A stretch of DNA of 64,000 nucleotides from Symsagittifera roscoffensis (taxonomy: Eukaryota > Xenacoelomorpha > Acoela > Convolutidae), in NCBI RefSeq assembly GCF_963678635.1, contig NC_087063.1:55205504-55269503 (forward strand). Reading direction: 5' to 3'. The first letter of the stretch is position 1. Each line of letters starts with the position of its first letter. Positions 31,990-43,429 of the stretch are shown here, one piece after another. The position numbers and the translations under genes are program-made. The notes beneath the pieces are model-generated. The model was not told where the DNA came from and searched no databases. It was given only the letters and a program-made list of their open reading frames with translations.

Positions 31990-33759
31990 CTAGTGGGCTA
32001 GTGGGTCAGATCTCATGGCTAGACACAGATCCGTCAAGAGAGGCATGCCTCCATTCGCCTCCTTCAATTCCTCCTTCGCCTTAGGATTCTTCTCTTCGCC
32101 TGTCAGGTATCGATTCTGCATCAAGAGGTACTCCACCAACAGCGTCTTCAGTCCGGCCGTGCACTTGTGCGAGTAGGTTTCCGTGCTGGGATGAGTCTTC
32201 CCCATCGACGAAGGCTCTCCATATTTCGTCAATCGATGAAATGCGGTTTGTTCCCCGTGGGTCAAGAGTACTAGTGTCAAATATCCGTCAATTCGTAGTG
32301 TTTCCACACCTCTACTGAACATGTAGGCTTGACCCATGTTGAATAGATACCTGGGGTAGACCAAGTATAGGGCCAACAAGAGATTTATGGGCATGTTCAG
32401 CAGTTCCTGCACGACCGCGTCGAAGATGGTATCTTTCGCATGGAACACTCTAGCCATGTACATCTTCTCCCAACAAGGGCTCAAGACCCTCAAGATCCCG
32501 TGATCCTTCCTCGTCTTCAGATCACCCTTCGCGTGTTCCCTCCAGAATCCCTCAACGGTGACTTCATTCGCCGCTGTGACAAATCTTCCTTCTGTCATGT
32601 CCCTGCTCTCTGCCACTTCCAGCTGCCCCTCAAGAAACTCCCATATCTGCTTGATGAGGAGTGGTGCACTCTCCCGCATCTTGTCCGTGGCATTCTCAAG
32701 CCTCGGTGTGAGGAACAGCCACCTGCCTCTCTCTTGCGTCAGACGGTATGCCATCGCTTCCAATTGTTTCTCGGCCGCATCCACATTCTTTCTCTCGTTG
32801 TTCGGTCCTCTCGCCTTGCTGGTGGACCTCGTGATTGTCAAATCCATGCCTCGAAACCATAGACTCGCTGTAGTTTGGTTTATTTTCGGGTTATTGCTCC
32901 TGATTTCTGGATTGAACTTCAACTGCCGAGCAAGGTTCGAGATCTCAAGCAAGAGGACCTCGTCCAGTTCTATGAGGATATCCGCTAGTTCGTAGAATCC
33001 CCTTAAGGCGTGAGACACATGTGCCCATGCCGCTGCCAGTTCTGCCTTCAGAAGCCTCAAGTTTGTCGGCTCTAGCTCGCGATTAGGGGCAGCTATCAGT
33101 ACACGCCACGCGTTCCCTTCCGCTATCAAGATCAACATGGCATACACGAACTGTAAAGCGGGTGGCATACTCGCGTAGCCCGGGGACATCGTGAATACCA
33201 CTCTTGTCCTGGGTCCGAATCTAGAAACCACCGATTCCTGCACCTCATTCATTGCAGCGAACAACGTCTGGATCGCCTCCCAGATCTTCTTAGGCGTTGG
33301 CGCCTTCCCTTTCAGGTGCTCTAGTAGTCCTGCCGCATGCAAGTGATCGTTCATTCCTGCAAATAGCAGTAGCTCCAGCTCGCAAGGCATCCCCGATTTG
33401 ATCGCTACCACCAGGGTCAGCATCTGATTTAACTCCGCACCAGGCAGCAAAAACACTAATGTTTCCGAACAAATCAGTTTCGGGGATGTCCCTTCAAAAT
33501 CCGAGCCCGCCACGATGATTACTCTTGCCGCTCCCGGGTCTGATCGATCATACACTGCCAATGTTTTCGCCAACTGCGAGCTATCGCAGAGTTTACCATA
33601 TCTCAGATCATCGGCTAGCTTAGAACCCTCGTACGCGGCATCCGGGAGCCCCATGTCTCCCGGCTCAAGCAGCTTCTCCACCACTCTTAACTGTGCGGGA
33701 GTTGCCACCCTGATTCGGGCTATACTTGATCGATGTTTGGCTTCCCTGTTCCCTGTCAC
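31990..33759 (-). CDS. ORF2 SGNH-like module 2 and following domain, element 2 (longest accessory frame)
   Basis: A 589-codon uninterrupted frame, the best preserved accessory coding region. Residues 80-88 (VIIVAGSDF) look like SGNH block I with the serine. FAGMNDHLH (133-141) looks like block III GxND. Further conserved segments are RVVFTMSPGYASMPP, LDEVLLLEISNLARQLK and LWFRGMDL. The second half (RVFHAKDTIF, GVETLRIDGYLTLVLLTHG, GGMPLLTDLCLAMRSDP) is unassigned. The first 20 or so codons come from the deletion that joins the pol linker to ORF2, so the start ATG is not the native one. Lack of signal peptide argues for a cytosolic product. Confidence 0.55.
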   Translation of the reverse strand: MTGNREAKHRSSIARIRVATPAQLRVVEKLLEPGDMGLPDAAYEGSKLADDLRYGKLCDSSQLAKTLAVYDRSDPGAARVIIVAGSDFEGTSPKLICSETLVFLLPGAELNQMLTLVVAIKSGMPCELELLLFAGMNDHLHAAGLLEHLKGKAPTPKKIWEAIQTLFAAMNEVQESVVSRFGPRTRVVFTMSPGYASMPPALQFVYAMLILIAEGNAWRVLIAAPNRELEPTNLRLLKAELAAAWAHVSHALRGFYELADILIELDEVLLLEISNLARQLKFNPEIRSNNPKINQTTASLWFRGMDLTITRSTSKARGPNNERKNVDAAEKQLEAMAYRLTQERGRWLFLTPRLENATDKMRESAPLLIKQIWEFLEGQLEVAESRDMTEGRFVTAANEVTVEGFWREHAKGDLKTRKDHGILRVLSPCWEKMYMARVFHAKDTIFDAVVQELLNMPINLLLALYLVYPRYLFNMGQAYMFSRGVETLRIDGYLTLVLLTHGEQTAFHRLTKYGEPSSMGKTHPSTETYSHKCTAGLKTLLVEYLLMQNRYLTGEEKNPKAKEELKEANGGMPLLTDLCLAMRSDPLAH

Positions 33760-34648
33760 AGAACCTCATTTTCTCTTCTGCCAATATCATGCATAGACTA
33801 TCCTGATCATTGCTGCTCTTCTCTGAGTCTTCATCCCATTCATCGGACTCCCGGGACAATTTCTCTTCTTCAGTTGATTTTCCGTTTTCGGTGATTTCCA
33901 AGTCAACACAGCTTCTACTTGTCAATGCGTGTGCCGTCAATCGTTGAAACGTAGCCGTGGCATTGCAAAGGCCAAACGGCATCCTCTTCCTTTGAAACAT
34001 CCCTAGCTCGCAAGCAAACCCTGTTTTGTCCCTGTCCTGCTTCTTCAGTGGGACCTGCCAAAGAACCGAACCTAAATCAAGAGTTGTACAAAATTTTGCG
34101 TCCATTATTTTTGAGGGGCTCTGATCGATGCTAGGTATGGGATAGACATCCTTCACCGTGACGGAGTTCAGATATCGAAAAACACAACGAAACCTTAGTT
34201 GGTCGCCTTTCTTTTTAGCCATCACTACTCCACACGCCCACGTTGACTTGGATGGTTCTATCATATCATACTCCAGTAGGGTTTCAATTTCCTTTCTACA
34301 TGCATCCGATTTGTTAGGGGTCGTATGCCTCGCCCCCTCCCTGTGTGGTACCGCCGATTCCTCAAGCTCGATCTCGTGTTCCACAAAGTTACAACATCCG
34401 ATGTCTGCGTTATGTTTCGAAAAAACGTCCTCGTGCCGATCTAATACGTCTTTGATGGCTTCGAGCTGTTCGTCCGTTACCTTGCCCTTTGAATGCTCTA
34501 TTTCTGGTAAAACCGGTTTATCCCTTTCCAATTCCTCTAGTGTGGGTCTTTCTGGAAAACTCGAACAGCTCAGAAGTCCATCGTCTGTCTCTGACTTAAG
34601 TGATTTTACAAGACCTGATGAATACTTTTTTTTCTTCAATCTTCTCAA
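33665..34648 (-). pseudogene. pol: Element 2 second half: RT fragment fused to linker
   Basis: Protease-RT spacer and RT fingers/palm (EPSKSTWACGVVMAKK, DVYPIPSIDQSPSKI, FCTTLDLGSVLWQVP, RMPFGLCNATATFQRL) are in frame. The sequence then jumps, before the YVDD box, into the thumb (frameshifted) and again into the RNase H-integrase linker (DSLCMILAEEK). It ends by fusion to ORF2 near 33740. Two deletions therefore removed the catalytic palm, RNase H and integrase. Confidence 0.8.
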
Positions 34649-35049
34649 GATACAAATCTTTTCCCTGATACAAATTCTTTTACAATTTCAGTCTTTTCAT
34701 ATCGAGTTTTCACAGGTAGCGCGTATCCCAATTTCCTTAACCTCTGGATCGTGATGGGTATGTGAAGAGTATTCAACAAGACACTGACGCAGAGGCCACT
34801 CTTGGTTATCGAGAATGATCTTCTCAAAATAGCAGCACTTTGACTATTTGGATTTGGGACTATGCGTACTTGCAACTTGTTGTCACTTAGTTCATTATAA
34901 TTTTTCATTCGCAAGCTTAATTTTGCAGCTTCGTTCGCCTTCAGCCTTACCCTCCTACTCAAGAATACCGGTGCTTTGTTCTCATTCGCCATTATTAAAT
35001 TTGCCGGTTTTTTTACGTACTTAATTTCCGGGTTCCGAATCCTGATCAT
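34645..35049 (-). pseudogene. pol: Element 2 second half: protease-RT spacer
   Basis: The frame contains APVFLSRRVRLKANEAAKLS, PNPNSQSAAILRRSFSITKS and LCVSVLLNTLHIPITI, matching residues 483-570 of the element 4 polyprotein. A stop and frameshift follow near 34650. Confidence 0.7.
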
Positions 35050-35100
35050 CGCATTGCCCAGATCTATTGTAACATCGAAATTACTTATGAAGTCTCTGCC

Positions 35101-35763
35101 TTAAATGAATTGGTCAGACTCATCTAGAATCTCCACCACGAGGAAGCTCATCCACAAATTGCGTTCCCCTACGTTTAGGGTTATTATTGGTGTTCTGCCT
35201 AGTACCCGCAGCGCCCCCTTGTTCGCTGCTAACAGCCATATTCTCGAGTCTATCAAGTCATCTCTGTCGAAGCCCATCCTGTTCCATGTTTCGATTGGTA
35301 TGACGCTCAAGACTGCTCCTGTGTCCAATAACCCACGTAACTGAGTCTTCTTTCCACTTATGTCTAATACATGCCCAGACACGTCCGCTTCCGTCCCTAT
35401 ATGCATCGCGTCTTCTTCCAACATGGCACAGTGTCCAATCGACTCTACTTTTAGTTCATCTCTACCAACGTAGATTTGTCCGGCTAGGTCTTCATCACAT
35501 GTTATCATTGTCTTCGTATAGATGTTTATCCCATCTATATTTAGCATCACCTCATGTGGACCATATGCTTCTGTGTACCTACTTTCGACGCGAACTGATT
35601 CGCTGCTACCCCTCGTGAGTAGTGCCCTCACTGCTCTAGAAGTTGTTTGTGGGCTTACTGTACTCAAGTATTCTGCGTACACACCGATGTGCATTATCGT
35701 CTGATCGCTCGGTTTACTCAGGTTTCTTGTTACTTCGTGACCGCCCACGGTGATTATCGACAT
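35101..35763 (-). pseudogene. pol: Element 2 second half: aspartic protease
   Basis: LRGLLDTGAVLSVIPIETW holds the catalytic Asp, and VLGRTPIITLNVGERNLWM is the flap region. The frame stops at QFI* where element 4 reads QFILGRDF. The same stop is in the first half (43430), so it predates the internal duplication. Confidence 0.8.
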
Positions 35764-37030
35764 TTATCTTACTCCAATTTTCGTTATGCAAAATGGTTTT
35801 CCCGTCACCATCTTCAAAGTGTTGCAACTACTTCCATTTGTCGCATTTTCCGTGGCCTCCTTCACCGGGATCTTTCTGCAGAGTGTGTCAATTAATTTCT
35901 GCTTCTCAATTCCTGCCTCAGTCGTTGCTCGATTTCTTTTGTGGCCAAGTCTTGCTTCACTTTGTTGATCGCTTCTGCAGCAGCCTTCTCGTAATTTATC
36001 TCCAGGGAGTTCTCAACCTCGGTTTCCATCGCACTTCTGACTTGCATTACCGCTTTCACTGTCTTTGTTGGTAATTCCACGCTCTATGCCTCTGTGTTCT
36101 TCAAATCGATTTCGGCTTGTCTGTCCTCGTATTCTGCAACGCAGCCAGCGCTTATTTATGTTTGCCATCTAGCGCTTATCCAGCGCCTATTTTATGTATC
36201 CCATCTATATTCTGCAGTATGCATCAAGTCTTCTTCCAACATGGCACAGTGTCCAATCGACCTCACTTTTAGTTCATCTCTACCCACGTAGATTTGTCCG
36301 GCTAGGTCTTCATCACATGTTATCATTGTCTTCGTGTAGATGTTTATCCCATCTATATTTAGCATCACCTCATGCGGACAATATACTTCGGTGTACCTAT
36401 TTTCGACGCGAACTGATTCGCTGCTACCCCTCGTGAGTAGTGCCCTCACTGCTCTAGAAGTTGTTTGTGGGCTTAATGTAATCCAGTAATCTGCGTACAC
36501 ATCGATATGCATTATCGTCTGATCGCTCAGTTCACTCAGGTTTCTTGATACTTCGTGACCGCCCACGGTGATTATCGACATTAATCTTATTCCAGTTTTC
36601 GTTTTGCAAAATGGTTTTCCCCTCACCATCTTCAGAGTGTTGCAACTACTTCCGTTTGTCGCATTTTCCGTGGCCTCCTTCACCGGGATCTTTCTGCAGA
36701 GTGTTTCATTTAATTTCTGCTTCTCAATTCCTGCCTCAGTCGTTGCTCGATTTCTTTCGTGGCCAAGTCTTGCTTTACTTTGTTGATCGCTTCTGCAGCA
36801 GCCTTCTCGTAATTTATCTCCAGGGACTTCACAACCTCGGTTTCCATCGCACTTCAGACTTGCATTACCGCTTTCAGTCTCTTTGTTTGTAATTCCCCGC
36901 TCTATGCCTCTGTGTTCTTCAAATCGATTTCGGCTTGTCTGTTCCTCGTTTTCTGCAACGCAGCCAGCGTTTATTCATGTTTGGGATGATTCTGATTCTT
37001 CACGGCGTCCCAAAAAAAACGGACAGTCCA
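35395..37030 (-). repeat. ~820-bp tandem duplication of spacer-protease in element 2
   Basis: Sequence at about 35395-36210 repeats at 36214-37030 with offset 819 (for example GCCCACGGTGATTATCGACA at 35743 and 36562). The first half of element 2 (43.7-44.5 kb) has only one copy. The duplicate protease piece (36192-36683) lacks the active-site segment. Confidence 0.8.
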
Positions 37031-37060
37031 TCCTAAAATGGCCCTCTTGGTTACAGAAGA
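35892..37060 (-). pseudogene. gag: Element 2 second half: nucleocapsid spacer, two copies
   Basis: The Lys/Glu-rich spacer (INYEKAAAEAINKVKQDLA, EIEQRLRQELR) appears twice because of the local duplication. The second knuckle region near 37000-37060 is broken, and both CCHC motifs are damaged (a tract of A replaces sequence at 37012). Confidence 0.55.
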
Positions 37061-37221
37061 CCTAGTTTGATGATTAAACCACTATAAAAATCCTGTTCCT
37101 CCATTTGGCTCATGTCTTCTTAATCCGGAGCGTACCCCAGACTTTTCATGCCCCGTTTGTATGTCGTGCAATCCGCCACATGGTGCTCCGCTGATCCGCA
37201 ATTTGTGCATGACCTATGTTT

Positions 37222-37992
37222 CTACATATCATCTCTCGGCTTGTACCACAACGACTTTGCTGCTGGCCTCCTGGCATCTGAATACGAATACTTTTTCGGT
37301 TTCATCAACATGTATTCTCTCGACTTTTTTCTCATCTCCTCCGGGATTGGTGCATTATCTTTCGAAAGAGTATAATACGTGGCCAACATCGTTCTCAAGT
37401 CGTCACTTTTCATCCCGTCGATGAACTTCGAAGTGATGCTGAAATTCTTTCTGTTTGTCGATTCCTCCGGATCACTTCTTCTTCTCATGCTCTCAAGATC
37501 ATCTAGGAACCTGTCTATTGACTCGTCGTCCCTCTGTCTTCTTTTCTCAAATCTCATCGTCGCTTGGTGGCCCTTCATCCCTGATCCGAATCGATTCAAC
37601 AGTATTTCGAATATCTTGTCCGTTGTATCATGTTCCTCCTCCTTCTTCGCCACTACACATTTCAACGCTGTGCCCTCTAGATTGCTTAGTATTGCTGCGC
37701 AAGCCTGCCTCTCGTCGTTCAAGTTGTCTTGTTCTAAGACTAGTCTCATGACTTCCACCCGTGTGTCAATGTAGCCGTCCGAGTCGTCTTTGAACTCTTT
37801 GGGTTTCTTGAAGGTCTTCCTGGATTTACCACTTACTCTACCACTCGAGTCAGTGTTCCTGGTTGCGAACGCTTCCATTGTCCTGTTCATCATCTCCCAG
37901 GCGCTTGCCCACGTCATGGCGTCAGGGGCTATGTTAGTGTTCATGCTTGAGACCTCTGGTGCATTCGTAGTGTTTGAGGATCCACCTTTCAT
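37222..37992 (-). pseudogene. gag: Element 2 second half: gag capsid-like region
   Basis: A 256-residue open frame contains KKPKEFKDDSDGYIDTRVEVM, LEGTALKCVVAKK, FGSGMKGHQATMRFEKRR, RFLDDLESMRRRSDPEE and MLATYYTLSKDN. It matches the region in the first half (44731-45525) closely and element 1 moderately, and ends at the WYKPRDDM segment just before the first knuckle. It forms the particle shell in the family. Confidence 0.75.
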
Positions 37993-38064
37993 GATGGTTT
38001 TTGTCCCCCGTGCCCCGGTGCTAGCTGCAATCCGGGGTAACGGTGTGGAATCCTTTTTGCCGTT

Positions 38065-38989
38065 CTATGAAGTCAACTCTGGTACCTTGCGTCTATCCGT
38101 TACCAGCTTCTCTTGTGCTGTAGAGTGTCTCAAGAGAGCATCCAGTTTCGACTGTATAGCACAAGAACTTTCCGCTTGGTCTCTGTTCATTGTGTCCATT
38201 CTCGTCTCTAGGTTCCACAACTTTTCGTTTACAGTTTTGTACCGTTGTTTCAATTCCTGCATGTCTTTTTTGATATACCTTTCACGTTCTTTGTCACATC
38301 TTCTACCTTTTCTGACATCCGCTGTAACTTTTTTCTGTTGCCCTTGCCAGGTTGAAGCAATTGTCCAGATTCTCGTTTTTATAGTATCGTATCTCCTTTT
38401 TCAGAATTTGTCGATCTTCTTCGCTGGCTTTCAATTTCCTATCGATTTGCTCCAACTTTGCCATCAAATCGTCCAGTTCAACAGAAGTTGTTTTTTCATG
38501 GATCGCTGTTGCCCCACATTTGACCTGTTCGTCGTCATGTTTGGCCTCTTTTGTTATTGCAGAAACTGTTCCAAATGTTTTGATTTACTCGGTCGTTTGT
38601 ACCACCTCCTCCTTCGCTCTTGATTTCATTCCGATCATCGATGCAATCCTCTCTGTAAACGACGTTCTTTTTGCTTGAGAATCCTCTTCTATCGTCTCCG
38701 GCGTGTTATTCGCTGTGTCGTCTACAGTATCAATAGGTGAAAACTCAATCATCTTCTTCTCCTGTTCTTCTACATTTGGCATTGGTGTTGATTCCGTCAT
38801 TTTCGTCTGCACTTCGTCAACACTTCGATCTGAAGTCTCAAGATCAATTTCTATAGTAGGCGCAGTCGGTTCTTCCACGGCGCTTTCTCTCGTCTTGTGC
38901 TCTTTTGCGCTTCTTGTGTTGACCATATTCATAGAAAAGTTCTTTTTCATTACTTTCGGATCCGATAATGTTGTTCTCTTTTGCGACAA
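38065..38989 (-). pseudogene. gag: Element 2 second half: gag N-terminus
   Basis: Frames 38989-38585 and 38262-38065 match the first half (46486-45767 and 45770-45582). The product is acidic, with NMVNTRSAKEHKTRESAVEE near the start, then Lys/Glu coiled coil, then LWNLETRMDTMNRDQ. The start ATG sits just after the leader, consistent with gag initiation. Confidence 0.65.
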
Positions 38990-38999
38990 GATGTGATTT

Positions 39000-40075
39000 T
39001 TCTTTGATTATTGACCTCTTTTATCTGCTATTGGTACCCTACTTCGCCTCATGATTTTAACTTACGATTTTCTTTATTTACAATTTTAATATTTACAAGT
39101 CCTAATCTAAAGTTTAAAATCTAAAAAAGTATTTTCCCAATTATCTCAAAAATTCTGAAAAGCAAAAGGATGGACGTACCTAAAATTCATCGGTGACCAA
39201 TGTCGTCCTTTCGTAAAAAAATGTCTGGTACCTGATCGTCACGTGTTTTGTTCCCCCCTACCAACAATCTTATGGGGTATTCTCCTTTCCGGTTTCAAAA
39301 ACGGTCTATTTCCGATCCCCCCACCCAATCCTACCAGGTCACCTACCCTAGTCCGATCTTAAATTTGGATATCCTCGCGTTGCAACTCTTGTTCTGGGTC
39401 TAGAGATGAGACTTTCCAGACGATATCGGTTATAGTTACTATGATGGTTCCCCCCTTTTTACATTTTGCAACCGCCAACCTCTAACCTAACCAGCTCCCC
39501 TTCTAACCTCCCCCTATTTAGTTCCCCCTTTTGAGCCGAAAAATACCTTAAGCGCGATGAGTGCTAAACCTCTCGAGAGAAAACCGTAGAACCTGTTTCC
39601 AAGCTCTGCTCAAGTAAAAACGTATCCTCAAAACAATGGGTATCCGCTTATCCAATTTTACGCTTATCTCCTATAATTTAATGTGGATTTTAACGATACC
39701 CGATTGACCAAACAGAACGCCCCTCTGTATCCTACTCTGTTTGTTCTCATTCTGTGCTGGTTGTCTCTTTGGCGTATCCAGTACCTCTCTCCAGAAACAC
39801 TTCCCCACTTGGCTGGTCACCTGTTCCTGTCAAGTCTCCCAGTGGTCCGTCGACTGACCAAACAGAAGACCTCTGTGTACCCTTCTCTGTTTGTTCTCGT
39901 CCGGGCTGGATGTCTTTTTGACCTTTCCAGCACTTCTCGGGTCCCCTTCTTGAGACCCGCTTTCCCACTTGGCTGGTCACCTGTTCCAGTCAAGTCTCCT
40001 ATTGGATCGGTGAAGTTGCAGGCTATATGAAAACCCTTAACAACACCCCACACTCGGGCACCTGTATAAGTAGCT
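39000..40075 (-). repeat. Leader copy in the middle of element 2
   Basis: This matches 46490-47581 (first leader) and partly 49572-50060. It contains the 150-bp double repeat with TGACCAAACAGAA (39703 and 39858). At 40075-40095 it joins truncated ORF2 sequence without any LTR, marking the internal duplication joint. I see no gene in it. Confidence 0.75.
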
Positions 40076-40095
40076 GAGATCAACATCACCGCTAT

Positions 40096-40700
40096 CAAGA
40101 TCAACATGGCATAGACGAACTGTAAAGAGGGTGGCATACTCGCGTAGCCCGGGGACGTCGTGAATGCCACTCTTGTCCTGGGTCCGAATCTAGAAACCAC
40201 TGATTCCTGCACCTCACTCATTGCAGCGAACAACGTCTGGATCGCCTCCCAGATCTTCTTAGGCGTTGGCGCCTTCCCTTTCAGGTGCTCTAGTAGTCCT
40301 GCCGCATGCAAGTGATCGTTCATTCCTGCAAATAGCAGTAGCTCCAGCTCGCAAGGCATCTCCGATTTGATCGCTACCACCAGGGTCAGCATCTGATTTA
40401 ACTCCGCACCAGGAAGCAAAAACACTAATGTTTCCGAACAAATCAGTTTCGGTGATGTCCCTGCAAAATCCGAGCCCCCCACGATGATTACTCTAGCCGC
40501 TCCCGGGTCTGATCGATCATACACTGCTAATGTTTTCGCCAACTGCGAGCTCCCGCAGAGTTTACCATATCTCAGATCATCGGCTAGCTTAGAACCCTCC
40601 TACGCGGCGTCCGGGAGCCCCATGTCTCCCGGTTCAAGCAGCTTCTCCACCACTCTTAACTGTGCGGGAGTTGCCGCCCTGATTCGGGCTACACTTGTTC
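40096..40700 (-). pseudogene. Element 2 first half: ORF2 SGNH-like module 2, truncated
   Basis: This is nearly identical to 33127-33730 (offset 6969), with VIIVGGSDFAGTSPK, FAGMNDHLHAAGLLEHL and SPGYASMPPSLQFV. A stop near 40600 and truncation at 40096 kill it. It shares with the second half the deletion joint to the pol linker (near 40709). Confidence 0.75.
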
Positions 40701-41333
40701 GATGTTTGGGCTTCCCTGTTCCCTGTCACAGAACCTCATTTTTTCTTCTGCCAATATCATGCATAGACTATCCTGATCATTGCTGCTCTTCTCTGAGTCT
40801 TCATCCCATTCATCGGACTCCACGGACAATTTCTCTTCTTCAGCATCTTCTTCTGATGTAGCCCACTCCCCGGACTCTTGACCCAATCCATGGTGTTCGC
40901 CCCTTCGTCGAATGTCACCTTCTTCTTTCGAACCATGGTCCGCCTTAGTATCTCTTCCGGGATTTTCTCTCCTAGTGACTGCACGACATCCTTGCCATCG
41001 AGTTGCTTTTCTTTCAACGAGTCCCCGCCATACGCTGCCTCATCTCTTCTCAGTGTTGAAACTTCTGGTTCGTCTTTATCATTGGTCTGGGCAACGGGTC
41101 TATCGTCTGCTAATCTCTCAAATAGTCTCCTCAGGTCCTCACCTATCTTCACACTTCCCGTCTCTACCTACTTGAGATCGCAACCTTTCGCCTTTAATGT
41201 TTTCCTCACTATTTTTGACCTGAGTATTACTTCTATTGGCATCCCTCCGTTTTTCTTCAAAATCGTTCTCTCTGACTGCTCTTTTGGCAGTTCGGGATGA
41301 TCCTCTATTGGTTTTCTTGACTTGTCGAGCCAT
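40689..41333 (-). pseudogene. pol: Element 2 first half: RNase H-integrase linker
   Basis: Overlapping frames (41333-41139, 41152-40757 and 40886-40689) cover the linker. KKKVTFDEG near 40905-40931 is the RVxF-like motif, and DSLCMILAEEK ends the block. The polypurine-like 11-mer is at 40865-40875. Integrase is absent: the sequence passes directly to ORF2. Confidence 0.65.
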
Positions 41334-42085
41334 CTCGTGAGTGGTAAGCTGTCACATATTCTTTGTTCATAAAGGAGAAGCCATCTTTGATTTCCGGTTT
41401 GTCCGCCTCCTTTTGTTCCTGCCTTTCGTAGAACTCCGTCTTCTTAGTCAAGCTATCGGCATTTTGATGTTTGTCCCTTGTTCTGTGTTCGATGATCATA
41501 TTGTAGCCAGCCAAGCGAACTATCCATATCCCAATGTAGCTCTGATCCATTGAGTACGTTTTCAACCAGCTTAGTGCTCTATTGTCGACCCGTAACTTGA
41601 ATGGTTCGCTACCTAGGTACGCCCTGTGTTTCTCAACAAAGGTTACTACCGCAAACATTTCTGCCTTGGGCGCGCCGTACTTCATTTCTGTATCACTCAA
41701 GACTTTGCTGCCGTATGCTATCGGTCTCAGGACTGTCTTCCCGTTCCATTCCTGCTCTTGATGGAGTATGCCCGAGATCGCTATCACTGACGCATCCGTA
41801 TCCAGCATGTACATCCTTTTTTTTCGTCGGCATACCTAGAACCGGTGCTTCACGCAACTCCTTCTTTATCCTCTGGACTGACTCTGACCATATGAATTTC
41901 TTGCTCTTATGCCTCATGAGCTGTTGCAGCGGGTACACTTTGTCCGCATAGCTTTTTATAAATTCCCTGTAATAATTCGCGAAACCCAAGAAGCTCATCA
42001 GTTGATTTTTCGTTTTCGGTGATTTCCAAGTCAGCACCGCTTCTACTGCGTCCGGGTCTGGTCTGATGTCATGTTTATCCACCAT
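41305..42085 (-). pseudogene. pol: Element 2 first half: RT thumb and RNase H
   Basis: Frames 42085-41693 and 41814-41305 contain LTWKSPKTKNQLMSFLGFAN, then RNase H motifs LDTDASVIAISG, APKAEMFAVVTF, RVDNRALSWLKTY and KHQNADSLTKK, all with acidic residues retained. A frameshift near 41815 separates them. Confidence 0.85.
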
Positions 42086-42119
42086 CCTCCCAGGTACTTA
42101 ATTGAGTCCTTGAGTATCT

Positions 42120-43064
42120 CGCATGTTGATGGCTTGCATTTTAGACCTGCTCTTTTCATGCAAGCAAACACCTCATCTAGTCGCTCGATGTGGTCTCTGT
42201 TTTAGGTGTCGCTATTACCACGTCGTCCACGTAGCACATCACCAGGTTGCCATATTTCTTTGTCACACTTGTCAATGCGTGTGCCGTCAATCGTTGAAAC
42301 GTAGCCGTGGCGTTGCAAAGGCCAAACGGCATCCTCTTCCTTTGAAACAGCCCTAGCTCGCAAGCAAACCCTGTTTTGTCCCTGTCCTGCTTCTTCAGTG
42401 GGACCTGCCAAAGAACCGAACCTAAATCAAGAGTTGCAAAAAAATTTTGCGTCGCCTATTTTTGAGAGGCTCTGATCGATCCTAGGTATGGGATAGGCAT
42501 CCTTCACCGTGACGGAGTTCAGATATCGAAAAACACAACGAAACCTTATTTGGTCGCCTTTCTTCTTAGCCATCACTACTCCACATGCCCACGGTGACTT
42601 GGATGGTTCTATCATATCATACTCCAGTAGGGTTTCAATTTCCTTTCTACATGCATCCGATTTGTTAGGGGTCATACGCCTCGCCCCCTCCCTGTGTGGT
42701 ACCGCCGATTCCTCATTTCGATCTCGTGTTCCACAAAGTTACAACATCCGATGTCTGCTTTATGTTTCGAAAAAACGTCCTCGTTCCGATCTAATACGTC
42801 CTTGATGGCTTCGAGCTGTTCGTCCGTTACCTTGCCCTTCAAGTGCTCTATTTCTGGTAAAACCGGTTTATCCCTTTCCAATTTCTCTAGTGTGGGTCTT
42901 TCTGGAAAATTCGAACAGCTCAAAAGTCCATCGTCTGTCTCTGACTTAAGTGATTTTACAAGACCGGATGAGTACTTTACTTTCATCAATCTTCTGAAGA
43001 TACAAATTTTTTCCCTGTGATTAGGACAATCAAGAACTTCATTTTCTTTTACAATTTCAGTCAT
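42120..43064 (-). pseudogene. pol: Element 2 first half: reverse transcriptase fingers and palm
   Basis: Frames 43064-42672, 42675-42427 and 42411-42202 together give spacer, fingers (PSKSPWACGVVMAKK, DAYPIPRIDQSLSKI) and palm. The YVDD box is readable near 42212-42228 (CYVDDVVIATP). A-rich insertion near 42445 and small indels break it. Confidence 0.85.
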
Positions 43065-43078
43065 TTCATATCAAGTTT

Positions 43079-43378
43079 TCACAGGTAGCGCGGATCCCAA
43101 TTTCCTTCCCCTCTGGAAATTGGGGAAGGAAATGATCTTCTCAAAATGATCTTCTCAAAAATGACAGCACTTTGACTATTTGGATTTGGTAATATGCGTA
43201 CTTGCTTGTTGTCACTTAGTTCATTATAATTTTTCATTCGCAAGCTTAATATTGCAAATTCGTTCGCTTTCAGCCTTACCCTTCTACTCAAGAATACCGG
43301 TGCTTTGTTCTCATTCGCCATTATTAAATTTGCCGGTATTTTTACGTACTTAATTTCCGGGTTCCGAATCCTGATCAT
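43079..43378 (-). pseudogene. pol: Element 2 first half: protease-RT spacer (rearranged)
   Basis: APVFLSRRVRLKANEFAILS and NELSDNKQVRILPNPNSQSA are present. Near 43105-43160 a short inverted and direct repetition (GGAAATTGGGGAAGGAAATG, then AATGATCTTCTCAAAATGAT) replaces about 80 bases. Confidence 0.65.
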
Positions 43379-43429
43379 CGCATTGCTTAGATCTATTGTA
43401 ACATCGAAATTCCTTATAAAGTCTCTGCC

